DNA of 42,810 nt from a virus (IMGVR_UViG_3300022539_000234:1-42810); one strand, 5' to 3'. Shown: positions 24,934 to 32,269, counted from the first letter of the stretch. Made by a program: numbers and translations. The notes: generated by a model not told the origin, from the letters alone.

Positions 24934-25954
24934 AGTCTGGATCAAGGGTAAAGAGTATATTGATTTCACCAGCGGCGGTATCTTTTGCGCTAACCTGGGT
25001 AACAACAACCCAGCGGTAAGAAAGGCAATCGCCGACGTGCCGTTTATGAGCAGCTACCGATACGATACCAAGATCCGCCAGGAGTACAGGGAGAAACTTC
25101 TCGATGTGACCGGGTATGAGGATGTTGCTTTTTTTAGTGATGGCTCTATGGCTGTTGAGGCGGCGCTCAGGGTGATGGATTTGCGCTATACATGGGGAGA
25201 TACCAAGAAACTTTCAGGAACATTCCACGGAAAAACCAAAGGACCGCAAGGCTTAGAAGAAGTCAGGATTTCCGAAGGATGGGTACAGATCGGAGGCGGG
25301 AATAACTATATCGTCGAGGGGTACAGGGGGGAAGATGCTCATTTTTGGAGCCCGGAAATCATTAGCGAACTACGAGAGTCCCAAAAAGCCGGATCCTTGA
25401 TTTGTTTCGACGAAATTCAATCCTGCTTTGGACGGACCGGCAAGATGTTTGCTTATGAGCATTACGATATCAAGCCAGATCTTCTGATTATCGGCAAAGC
25501 CGCTGGTAACGGATTTCCGCTATCCGCTGTCTTGACTCGCTATAAGGAATTTTTTAATGGCGTTGATCTTTCCTGCACTCACGGCGGAAATCCTATGGCA
25601 ATGGCGGCGGGCCTGGCGACGATTGAGATATTTGAGAAGTTTAATTATATGTATCACCTATGTGTTGACGAGTATATGCTTCAAAAGCAGCTAAGGAGAA
25701 TGAGGGAAAAGTTAGCTTGCAAGGTCGGTGGTATCTGCCCGAAGGTGAACGGGCGGGGAATGGTTGCTGCCCTGATTTGCAAAGATGAGCTCGAAGCCGA
25801 TGAAATATATATCAGGGCTTTTAAAAAGGGATTATTACTTGTTCACACTGGTAAAAACACGGTTAAAATCGGTCCACCGCTTACAATCTCATGGCCGGAT
25901 CTCAACAAGGGGCTTAGAATCTTAGAGGAGGTATTACATGATATTCAAAATTAG
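24893..25954 (+). CDS. Class III (GSA-like) PLP aminotransferase
   Basis: This 353-residue protein has the fold-type I class III motifs: IDFTSGGIFCANLGNNNP near the N-terminus, FFSDGSMAVEAALRV (about residues 80-94), CFDEIQSCFGRTGKMFAYEH (171-190, with D173 binding the cofactor) and IIGKAAGNGFPLSAV (199-213, K202 the Schiff-base Lys). It lies between NeuA-like and VOC genes, overlapping both. Relatives beside NeuA/NeuB genes are thought to aminate the sugar or its aldehyde precursor. It is short against the usual 420-residue family. The substrate is not known. Confidence 0.85.
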   Translation: MFYSEVWEKAQGAKVWIKGKEYIDFTSGGIFCANLGNNNPAVRKAIADVPFMSSYRYDTKIRQEYREKLLDVTGYEDVAFFSDGSMAVEAALRVMDLRYTWGDTKKLSGTFHGKTKGPQGLEEVRISEGWVQIGGGNNYIVEGYRGEDAHFWSPEIISELRESQKAGSLICFDEIQSCFGRTGKMFAYEHYDIKPDLLIIGKAAGNGFPLSAVLTRYKEFFNGVDLSCTHGGNPMAMAAGLATIEIFEKFNYMYHLCVDEYMLQKQLRRMREKLACKVGGICPKVNGRGMVAALICKDELEADEIYIRAFKKGLLLVHTGKNTVKIGPPLTISWPDLNKGLRILEEVLHDIQN

Positions 25955-26276
25955 GCACGTTGGACTCAAGGTGAAGGATCTCGACAAGAGCATAAAGTTT
26001 TATCGCAACTTAGGCTTTTCTGTCATTTCAAGAGGAATCGAACATTGGGACTCGGGCCCGCCGATCGGTGTTTGCAAGCTCAAAACGATGGGCGGGGAAA
26101 TATTAGAGCTGATCGAGGCTGTCATTTGGCCGGAGAATCACTTTGCACTTACCGTGAATGATCTCTGGTCCGTGGATCACCTGAAAATATTGAAAGAGAA
26201 AAAGAGCATAAAGTATCATGTGATCTATGTAAAAGACTTGGATGGGCACTGGATAGAGCTAGTTCAAAAGAATTAA
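25938..26276 (+). CDS. VOC-family (glyoxalase fold) protein
   Basis: This 112-residue protein reads IRHVGLKVKDLDKSIKFYRNLGF, then LELIEA, and ends VIYVKDLDGHWIELVQ, the two beta-alpha-beta-beta-beta halves of the vicinal oxygen chelate fold. H7, a Glu near residue 56 and E108 could bind metal. In sugar clusters such proteins act as epimerases, isomerases or dioxygenases. It overlaps the aminotransferase by 17 bases with a GGAGGTATTAC site, so it is a true cassette member. Confidence 0.8.
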   Translation: MIFKIRHVGLKVKDLDKSIKFYRNLGFSVISRGIEHWDSGPPIGVCKLKTMGGEILELIEAVIWPENHFALTVNDLWSVDHLKILKEKKSIKYHVIYVKDLDGHWIELVQKN

Positions 26277-26292
26277 GAAATAAGAATAGCCA

Positions 26293-26826
26293 ATGAAATT
26301 AATAAAAGAATTGGATCGGCGAGGTTTTAAAAAGGGTAATAATAAAGCTAGATGGGCCGTGTTTGAGTGTCCGTATTGTCTCGTCTTTGTAGAGAAGCAA
26401 AAACCGAACGGAATAAGAGATAAAAGCTGTGGTTGTGCGAAGCTGTGGCTTATTAGCGAGACGAACACCGGCCGCACGTTTGTAATGGCTGAGGAAACTA
26501 AAAAGAAAATAGCTGTTTTTCATAAAGGAAGGCCGAAAAGCCAAGCGCATAGAAAAAATATATCAATATCAAAAATGGGGAGCAAAAATCCAACATGGAA
26601 AGGTGATGATGTTGGCTATGAAGCATTACACGATTGGGTAGCAAGGAGAAAGCCAAAGACAGAATTTTGCGAGCATTGCGGGAAAGCTCCTCCGTATGAT
26701 CTTGCAAATATTTCACAAGAATACAAGCGAGATGTGAACGATTTTGAATGGATTTGCAGAAAATGTCACATGATAAGTGATGGCAGAATGGAGATGATTA
26801 AAACAATAAATCTAAAGGAGGTTTAA
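26293..26826 (+). CDS. NUMOD3-containing HNH homing endonuclease
   Basis: This 177-residue protein has an N-terminal Cys pair region (CPYC...CGCAK), a NUMOD3-type DNA-binding motif (HKGRPKSQAHRKNIS, about residues 77-91), a WKGD motif, then a zinc-ribbon HNH-like part (CEHCGKAP...WICRKCH). It is AT-rich compared with its neighbours and has no clear ribosome site. It interrupts an otherwise overlapping string of sugar genes, which marks a selfish insertion between the VOC and NeuB-like genes. It cuts DNA to spread itself into endonuclease-free relatives. Confidence 0.82.
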   Translation: MKLIKELDRRGFKKGNNKARWAVFECPYCLVFVEKQKPNGIRDKSCGCAKLWLISETNTGRTFVMAEETKKKIAVFHKGRPKSQAHRKNISISKMGSKNPTWKGDDVGYEALHDWVARRKPKTEFCEHCGKAPPYDLANISQEYKRDVNDFEWICRKCHMISDGRMEMIKTINLKEV

Positions 26827-26829
26827 ACT

Positions 26830-27657
26830 ATGGCTTTTATAATCAGTGAGTTGGGTATAAATCACAATGGAGACCTTAGTCTCGCAAAAAAAATGATAAC
26901 AATGGCTAAGGGGTGCGGCGTGAGTGCAATCAAGCTGCAAAAGAGAACAATCGAAACAGTTTATACGAATAAATTCTTAAAATCACCAAGAGAATCTCCT
27001 TTCGGAAACGATCAAGAATCTCAAAAGCGAGCACTTGAATTTAGCAAAGACGATTACGACGCGATAAACGAGCATTGCGTAAAGCTCAACATCCCGTGGT
27101 TTGCCTCGGCCTGGGATCTCGAATCTCTTAAATTTTTAGATCAGTTTGACTTGAAATTTAACAAGATCGCTTCGCCCATGCTCACGAACGGGGGGATTTT
27201 GCTCCAAGTTGCAAATAGGAAAAAAATGACATTTATTTCAACGGGGATGAGCACAATTGAGGATATAGACGTGGCAGTTGAAATATTTATAAATGCCGAG
27301 TGCCCCTTCATAATCATGCATTGCGTGTCTGTTTACCCGTGCCCGGATCATCTTTTAAATTTAAGAACAATTCCATTTTTAAAAAATAAATATAAACGCA
27401 TGATTGGTTATTCAGGCCACGAGGTAGGTGTCATGCCGTCCGTTATGGCGGTTGTTTTGGGTGCACAGGTAGTTGAGAGGCATATTACGCTCGATCGAGC
27501 CATGTACGGCAGCGATCAGGCGGCGAGCTTGGAGCCACAGGGGCTAAAGCGCCTTGTTGAGTATATCCGGCAAGCCGAGCTTGCCCGTGGCGAGCAGGAC
27601 TTCATCGTGTGGCCCGAGGAGGAAGAAAATGCTAAAAAACTAAGATATTGGAATTAA
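26830..27657 (+). CDS. N-acetylneuraminate/nonulosonate synthase, NeuB-like
   Basis: This 275-residue protein carries the NeuB motifs: ISELGINHNGD (residues 5-15), AIKLQKRT (33-40), FNKIASP, FISTGMST, IMHCVSVYP, MIGYSGHEVG and ERHITLDRAMYGSDQAASLEP in the last quarter. NeuB joins an N-acyl-mannosamine-type sugar with phosphoenolpyruvate. Here L36 replaces the more usual Phe of KFQ, and the C-terminal SAF (antifreeze-like) domain that caps the partner active site in 346-residue NeuB is absent. The TIM barrel looks intact, so it may be active with altered substrate or need another cap. Confidence 0.88.
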   Translation: MAFIISELGINHNGDLSLAKKMITMAKGCGVSAIKLQKRTIETVYTNKFLKSPRESPFGNDQESQKRALEFSKDDYDAINEHCVKLNIPWFASAWDLESLKFLDQFDLKFNKIASPMLTNGGILLQVANRKKMTFISTGMSTIEDIDVAVEIFINAECPFIIMHCVSVYPCPDHLLNLRTIPFLKNKYKRMIGYSGHEVGVMPSVMAVVLGAQVVERHITLDRAMYGSDQAASLEPQGLKRLVEYIRQAELARGEQDFIVWPEEEENAKKLRYWN

Positions 27658-27666
27658 GGGGGAACC

Positions 27667-27771
27667 GTGGAAATACTTGAGCTTATAGTAGATTTATTAA
27701 AGGCTATTGCGTGGCCTTTAGTGATTGTTTTTATTTTAATTTACTTAAAAGTTATTAACAAGGGAGATTAA
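27667..27771 (+). CDS. 34-residue single-helix membrane peptide
   Basis: A GTG start lies just after an AAGGGGGAACC site and 9 bases after the NeuB-like stop. The 34 residues form one hydrophobic segment (AIAWPLVIVFILIYLKVI) with an acidic N-terminus. The next gene starts 3 bases after its stop. The spacing on both sides favours a real gene. It may be a small membrane anchor or a holin-like peptide. Confidence 0.6.
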   Translation: MEILELIVDLLKAIAWPLVIVFILIYLKVINKGD

Positions 27772-27774
27772 ATT

Positions 27775-28008
27775 ATGGCAGAAAGAATCATAAGCCCGAT
27801 GGAGTCGATCACCATCCGGGCCAGGCAGCCGGATAAGCTCAAAAAGGGGCCCGTGGCGATCGAGATCGCCCTTACTATTGACAAAAAATATGTGCAGTTG
27901 CTTTTCCCGGACCGCCTGGAACCAATGGAGGGTATGATGTTCACGGGGAAAGAGGCCATGAGAATAGGAGATCTATTCCACGAAAAAGCAAGGTTGGTGA
28001 TAGAATGA
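27775..28008 (+). CDS. Hypothetical protein, beta-rich
   Basis: This 77-residue protein is beta-rich in its first half (ITIRARQPDKLKKGPVAIEIALTID) and ends in a helix, with a KGPVAIEI strand. It overlaps the methyltransferase gene by ATGA and follows an AGGGAGATTAAATT site. No family is recognised. Confidence 0.7.
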   Translation: MAERIISPMESITIRARQPDKLKKGPVAIEIALTIDKKYVQLLFPDRLEPMEGMMFTGKEAMRIGDLFHEKARLVIE

Positions 28009-28703
28009 AAACATTTAGCGGAAATAATGGGGAAAGGCTCTATCTCGAAACGGCAAAGTTCTATTCTGAATCGCAGAGAGATGGTGTCACGGTTTTAAAG
28101 ACTGAAACCGAGGGGCTTGAAAACTTGGTCGCCCGTCACAAAGCGCGGTACGGCCTGGTTGCTCTTTTTTGTAGACCCTGGCTTAAGGTACTCGACTTCC
28201 CATGCGGCAGCGGGTATGCAAGCAAGCTATTGGGGGAGTATGGCGTTTTCTATGAGGGCCGGGATTACGACTCGGTTACGATAGAGTATGCCAACAGTAT
28301 TTATCGCAGATCTATTTTTTATAAAGATCGTTTCGGCAACCTTCCCCGGTTTATCCTGGACGATTTACGCTGGTCGAATTTACCAGACGAGGCTTACGAC
28401 GTTATCGCTTTTATCGAGGGGATCGAGCATATCGAGCAGAAATACCAAGCGGGAGCGATTAAAGCTCTTGAGAAGGCCTTGAAGCCAGGGGGAGTTTTAA
28501 TCGTGAGCTCTCCCGAAGCACCAGGAGGGAAATCAGGTCCAAGCAAAATGAATAAACACCACCTTTGGGAATTAACCAAGTATGATTTTGTCCCTTGGTT
28601 AACATATATAAGCAATTTTAATAAAATCGAGCTGATTACGCAGATCGACAAACTACATACTGGCGAAACAACTAATTGTTTTTATGCGGTGTGCAGGAAA
28701 TAG
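28005..28703 (+). CDS. Class I SAM-dependent methyltransferase
   Basis: This 232-residue protein has the SAM motif I VLDFPCGSGYAS (about residues 62-73), an acidic motif II position (GRDYDS), YDVIAFIEGIEHI (motif IV) and LKPGGVLIVSSPE (motif VI). It belongs to the Methyltransf_11/25 type that commonly modifies sugars or small molecules. It overlaps its upstream neighbour (ATGA) and is the last gene before a hairpin. In this setting a role in methylating the cassette sugar is plausible, but a protein or nucleic acid target cannot be ruled out. Confidence 0.82.
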   Translation: MKTFSGNNGERLYLETAKFYSESQRDGVTVLKTETEGLENLVARHKARYGLVALFCRPWLKVLDFPCGSGYASKLLGEYGVFYEGRDYDSVTIEYANSIYRRSIFYKDRFGNLPRFILDDLRWSNLPDEAYDVIAFIEGIEHIEQKYQAGAIKALEKALKPGGVLIVSSPEAPGGKSGPSKMNKHHLWELTKYDFVPWLTYISNFNKIELITQIDKLHTGETTNCFYAVCRK

Positions 28704-28768
28704 GAGAAATTATCCGGGAATTAGAGGAAATCAAAGGGGCTGATTTTTGGTAAATTTAGAGTGTTTTT

Positions 28769-28792
28769 TCACTGATCAGTGAGGGCTTTTTT
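28769..28792 (+). terminator. Probable terminator after the sugar cassette
   Basis: TCACTGATCAGTGA is a perfect 14-base palindrome (28769-28782) followed by GGGC and seven T's. The stem is only five pairs with a GATC loop, so termination may be partial. The 140 bases after it up to the next gene are GC-rich and hold short inverted repeats (such as CCGGCGGATCCTCCGG) but no gene or recognised RNA. Confidence 0.55.
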
Positions 28793-28932
28793 TAAGTGAT
28801 TAAAATTATTGAGTTTAAAAAAATCTTCCAGGTCGGGATATCGCTCTGCAGGAGCTCGCCGGCGGATCCTCCGGAGAAAAATGTAATCCGGCCTAATCGG
28901 CGATAATCAGACGTGATGAGGAAAAGCGCAGA

Positions 28933-29433
28933 ATGAGCAAATTAGATTTAAGAAATGAAAGATTTGGAAGACTTATTGTCATTGGCGATTCGGGATTCAG
29001 GTTTGGGAATCAAAAAGCTGTAGCATGGTTGTGTCTTTGTGATTGCGGGAGGGTGAGAAAAATAATAACCGGCGATTTAAGACAAAACAGAACGAAAAGC
29101 TGTGGCTGTTTGAACAGGGAATTATCTGCAAAAAGATGGTTTAAACATGGTGAAGGAAAAACAAAATTGTATCGGTTGTGGCGAGGTATAAAAACACGAT
29201 GCTTAGACAAGGGAAGTCATGCTTATCATAGATACGGCGGAAGGGGAATTAAAATATGTAAAGATTGGCTTGACTTTATACTTTTTAAAAAGTGGGCTTT
29301 AAAAAGCGGCTACAAAGAAGGTTTAAGCATCGACAGAAAAGATAATAACGGCAATTATGAGCCAAAAAATTGTCAATGGCTAACATTAAGAGAAAACAGC
29401 CTTAAATGGTGGCAAATGGATAGATTATTATGA
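28933..29433 (+). CDS. HNH/AP2-like homing endonuclease
   Basis: This 166-residue protein has an N-terminal zinc-ribbon-like part (CLCDCG...KSCGC, about residues 36-64) and a C-terminal LYRLWRGIKTRC...HRYGGRGIKICKDW segment, then LSIDRKDNNGNYEPKNCQW. This YRLW-x-x-I-x-x-RC...GGRGI...W..F...ID-R-x-D-N-x-G-x-Y-x-x-x-NC-x-W pattern is a well-known phage HNH endonuclease type. Its stop overlaps the radical SAM start (ATGA), so the element sits directly before, and is coupled to, that gene. It is AT-richer than its neighbours. Confidence 0.82.
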   Translation: MSKLDLRNERFGRLIVIGDSGFRFGNQKAVAWLCLCDCGRVRKIITGDLRQNRTKSCGCLNRELSAKRWFKHGEGKTKLYRLWRGIKTRCLDKGSHAYHRYGGRGIKICKDWLDFILFKKWALKSGYKEGLSIDRKDNNGNYEPKNCQWLTLRENSLKWWQMDRLL

Positions 29434-30848
29434 AAATATTATTTATTGTTTATTGCAATGGAAGTCACCTACCGATCTTCCCGCAAAACATAGCCTATCT
29501 CGTGTCAGCTTGTAAAGCAGCCGGGCACCAGGCCGACGTTTATTTGCAGGATATTCATCATTTCCCGGACTCTCACATTACGCAGTTTTTGGATGAGAGC
29601 GAATACGATGTTGTAGGCCTGGGATTTGTCGCGGGGTATTATCAGTATCGAAAGGCGATAGATATCGCCCAGGCAGTGAACGAGTCGAAAAGGCGGGGCG
29701 ATTTCATATTCGTCCTGGGCGGGCACGGCCCGAGCGCGGCGCCGGAGTATTTTCGGGAGATCCTAAAGGCGGATCTTGTTGTTATTGGAGAAGGGGAGAG
29801 GTTTTTTGGAGAACCGGAGTTTACCGTATTGCCAGATGAGAAAAAAAACGCTGAGCTCCTAACGGTTTCGAATTGCGTGTCGAGCGATCTTAACTTTGGC
29901 GTAATAGACGACGTTGATCGTATTCATTGGCCGGCATACGAAGATTTCCCGATCGAAATTTATCGCCTGTCTCAATTTCCGACATCGAAAGAAACCGATT
30001 TCTGTATGCCGATCCTCTCAGGCCGCGGCTGCTTGTGGAAATGCACGTTTTGTTATCGCATGGTCCCGGGCTTTCGTCCGAGGGATCCTTGGGCCGTGAT
30101 TGACGAAATGAGCTATTTACAAAAAGAATGGCAGATAAACCACTTTAATTTTTCAGACGAGCTTTTTATGAGCTCAAAAGAAAGGATCCATCTGTTTTGT
30201 GAGGCGCTTATTAAGGCAAGAATGGATCCTATACCTTGGGCGGAGACAAAGCTAAAACCGTTCAAGTGGGATTGCAGTGGGAGGCTAAACTTTGCAAAAC
30301 CGAAAGAGCTTGAACTTATGAAGCGGGCCGGGTGTGAGTATGTGAATTACGGTATCGAGTCGCTAAATGATAATGTCTTAATGAAAATGAAAAAGGGCCT
30401 GTCTGTCCAAACAATAACGGAAGGGATTAAAGCGACTCTCGAAGCCGGTCTCACACCTGGCCTTAACTTTATGTGGGGCAATATTGGCGATAACGAGGAA
30501 ACCTTGGACGAAATGGTGAGCTTTTTACTAGCTCATGATCGCTGTATGGAGCTGAGAACGATTCGGCCCGTTACTCCATACCCTGGTTCGCCTCTTTTTG
30601 ATTATGCGGTTGAAAACGGATATCTCGAAGGCGTAGAGGATTTTTACGAGAATAAGCATATCAACTCGGATCTGCTCACCTGTAATTTTACGGATATTCC
30701 GGATGAGAGATTTCATCATCTGTTATTTACGGCAAATGCTATGCTTATTAACAACTATACAGGAGAGGTGCGAGCTCAGAATTTAGCGAGAGCTCGCAAG
30801 CTGTATGACATGAAAGATAAAACATTCCGGGGCTTTCGGCCAATATGA
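29430..30848 (+). CDS. B12-binding-domain radical SAM enzyme
   Basis: This 472-residue protein has an N-terminal Rossmann-like cobalamin-binding region (residues 1-130; YDVVGLGFVAGY, FVLGGHGPSAAPE, VVIGEGE) and a radical SAM barrel with GRGCLWKCTFCYR, giving C201, C205 and C208 in the C-x3-C-x2-C pattern. YVNYGIESLND and PVTPYPGSPLFD are further family motifs. Members carry out methylations and ring or carbon rearrangements with SAM and cobalamin. The typical cobalamin ligand D-x-H-x-x-G is not clear. Placed after the sugar cassette; the substrate is not known. Confidence 0.87.
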   Translation: MKILFIVYCNGSHLPIFPQNIAYLVSACKAAGHQADVYLQDIHHFPDSHITQFLDESEYDVVGLGFVAGYYQYRKAIDIAQAVNESKRRGDFIFVLGGHGPSAAPEYFREILKADLVVIGEGERFFGEPEFTVLPDEKKNAELLTVSNCVSSDLNFGVIDDVDRIHWPAYEDFPIEIYRLSQFPTSKETDFCMPILSGRGCLWKCTFCYRMVPGFRPRDPWAVIDEMSYLQKEWQINHFNFSDELFMSSKERIHLFCEALIKARMDPIPWAETKLKPFKWDCSGRLNFAKPKELELMKRAGCEYVNYGIESLNDNVLMKMKKGLSVQTITEGIKATLEAGLTPGLNFMWGNIGDNEETLDEMVSFLLAHDRCMELRTIRPVTPYPGSPLFDYAVENGYLEGVEDFYENKHINSDLLTCNFTDIPDERFHHLLFTANAMLINNYTGEVRAQNLARARKLYDMKDKTFRGFRPI

Positions 30849-31087
30849 AATTGATAAAAAATATTATACACAAGCTCAAAAGGTGGTGGCTTGCAAGGCC
30901 GGTTCTTTTTATTGATTGCGATTATTATCTTTTAGCTTATCAGTGGCGCGACGGCATTATTGAGTGTATCCAAGAGGGTAATTTGGGGCCGTGGGAATAT
31001 GTCAAAGTTCCAAAAAATACAATGGTTTATTATGACAGAGGGAGATACTTAGTAAAAACCAGCCGGAAAGTAGGGTTAATAAAATAA
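30845..31087 (+). CDS. Hypothetical basic protein
   Basis: This 80-residue protein starts with a basic stretch (KLIKNIIHKLKRWWLARP) and is then beta-rich with many Tyr (CDYYLLAYQWRDG, YYDRGRYLVKTSRK). It overlaps the radical SAM gene (ATGA) and the Tat-signal gene (TAATG), so it is translated with them. No family is recognised. Confidence 0.65.
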   Translation: MKLIKNIIHKLKRWWLARPVLFIDCDYYLLAYQWRDGIIECIQEGNLGPWEYVKVPKNTMVYYDRGRYLVKTSRKVGLIK

Positions 31088-31503
31088 TGAACATTACAAG
31101 AAGAAATTTCCTAAAAAGCGTGGGAATTTTAGCAGCGGGTAGTTTGTTCATTCCTTATTTCAGGATTCTTCTCCCCGGCGACAAGATTATGGGAGCCGAA
31201 ACTAAACTTTTTAAGATAAGAAAACTTTGCGGCTATGATCTTGAGGCGAACGAAATAGTTGTAAGATATGATGTAGCCTATTGGAACAAAAAGCGAGTGG
31301 CAACACAATATCATGTGTCTGCCATACTCTCAACGGAGAACATCAAAAGAGATGAATTTATCCAGAGGTATCACCGGCCAATGACGGCGGTATTGAGAAA
31401 GCAGATTCGATACGACAGAGTGTTGCTTGGTGAATTGATGCCTCTTGGATATCCGCATGGTTATTATGAACCTGAATGGTTTACCGAGCTCATAAGAGGC
31501 TAA
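31087..31503 (+). CDS. Tat-signal protein (exported folded?)
   Basis: This 138-residue protein starts with an excellent twin-arginine signal: NITRRNFLKSVGILAAGSLF (residues 2-21), RR at 5-6, then a hydrophobic core. Tat exports folded, often cofactor-bearing, proteins through the inner membrane. The mature part has a beta-rich KIRKLCGYDLEANEIVVRYDV segment and a basic, Tyr-rich end. No enzyme motif is recognised. A phage-encoded Tat substrate is uncommon. The neighbour at 31506 carries a second such signal. Confidence 0.75.
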   Translation: MNITRRNFLKSVGILAAGSLFIPYFRILLPGDKIMGAETKLFKIRKLCGYDLEANEIVVRYDVAYWNKKRVATQYHVSAILSTENIKRDEFIQRYHRPMTAVLRKQIRYDRVLLGELMPLGYPHGYYEPEWFTELIRG

Positions 31504-31505
31504 TT

Positions 31506-31805
31506 ATGAACAGACGAACATTTTTAAAATATATTTTTACGGGATTAGCGACGGGAATTATAGCACCTAAATCTCTTATCAAAGCAATCCCGGAAATGAC
31601 AAAAGCATTGATAAAAACCCCAAATATTAAACCTGTAGAGATACTTGAACTGATGAATTTTTCTGAAAGCTACATCAAACCGGCAGCTCAAGCACTTGCA
31701 AATGAAATTGATGCTGAAATTATAGAATCCTTTAACGGGACAAGATGGACAGACCAATTCAAGCACAGGAGAAAACAACCTTTAAAAATTAACAGGATTT
31801 CATAG
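31506..31805 (+). CDS. Tat-signal protein with a coat-protein-like segment
   Basis: This 99-residue protein starts NRRTFLKYIFTGLATGIIA (RR at 3-4). Residues 52-76 (FSESYIKPAAQALANEID...) align with coat residues 96-120 (YSERYIKPAANVLANTVD...), sharing YIKPAA, LAN and D. At DNA level TACATCAAACCGGC is identical in both genes (3224-3237 and 31671-31684). The tail is basic. It looks like a fusion of an export signal with a piece of coat, or a relic of a second coat-like gene. The ATG is 2 bases after the previous stop with only a weak ribosome site, so coupling is likely. Confidence 0.7.
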   Translation: MNRRTFLKYIFTGLATGIIAPKSLIKAIPEMTKALIKTPNIKPVEILELMNFSESYIKPAAQALANEIDAEIIESFNGTRWTDQFKHRRKQPLKINRIS

Positions 31806-31820
31806 AGAAAGGATAAAATT

Positions 31821-32129
31821 ATGAGAAAAAGACAATCAGTAAGAGAAAAGCAATCAATATTCGCTTTGATGGTAGCTCAGCTCATCATATTTGCGTTTAG
31901 CAAGGGGTATGAGCTCACGTTAGGGGACGCCTGGGCTAAGAACGGAGAGGGGCGCAAGCACTCGGCGAAATCTAAGCATTACATAAGATTAGCTATTGAT
32001 CTCAATCTGTTCAAAGATGGTAAATTCCTGAGAAAAACAGAGGATCACAAGGAGCTCGGGGCCTTTTGGGTATCTCTCGGCGGTATCTGGGGCGGAGATT
32101 GGAAAGACGGGAATCATTACGAGCTATAA
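31821..32129 (+). CDS. Endolysin, M15 (VanY/L-Ala-D-Glu peptidase-like) fold
   Basis: This 102-residue protein matches small phage M15 peptidases: KHYIRLAIDLNLFKDG at residues 52-67, with H53 and D60 as zinc ligands, then LGAFWVSLGGIWGGDWKDGNHYE (H99 the third ligand). It cuts peptide bonds in peptidoglycan and lyses the host. The first 30 residues are basic and helical and give no clear signal. A spaced AAAGGATAAAATT site precedes the ATG. Holin candidates lie nearby (32270) and at 17110. Confidence 0.85.
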   Translation: MRKRQSVREKQSIFALMVAQLIIFAFSKGYELTLGDAWAKNGEGRKHSAKSKHYIRLAIDLNLFKDGKFLRKTEDHKELGAFWVSLGGIWGGDWKDGNHYEL

Positions 32130-32134
32130 AACTT

Positions 32135-32252
32135 GGGCCAGTGGCGGAATCGGCAAGGTAGCTATGTGCTGAGTGGTAGGAACAGTTAAGACACAACTCC
32201 ACGAACAGGTTAGAATCCTGCTCTGCTTGCCAATGATAGACGCTCCTGGCCC
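32135..32252 (+). ncRNA. tRNA-like structured RNA (unassigned)
   Basis: GGGCCAG (32135-32141) pairs perfectly with CTGGCCC (32246-32252), and GGCG then continues the stem with CGCT. Inside, GGCAAG (32152-32157) pairs with CTTGCC (32226-32231). AGTT-loop-AACT (32184-32198, 7-base loop) and CAGG-TTAGAAT-CCTG (32206-32220) look like anticodon and T arms, and GCCA follows the T arm at the canonical distance. TGGCGGAATCGG matches a tRNA-Leu D-arm start. The parts do not make one standard cloverleaf, so it is a decayed, interrupted or rearranged tRNA or another structured RNA. Confidence 0.5.
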
Positions 32253-32269
32253 ATTTAAATCATCAAGCT

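Noticed and set aside
28688-28750. 20-residue GTG frame overlapping the methyltransferase end
   Set aside because: It is short, with no ribosome site and no coupling downstream; the stretch leads into a terminator.
28905-28932. Hammerhead-ribozyme-like TGATGAGGAAA
   Set aside because: The core C is missing, there is no stem II between the two conserved boxes and no cleavage site is visible.
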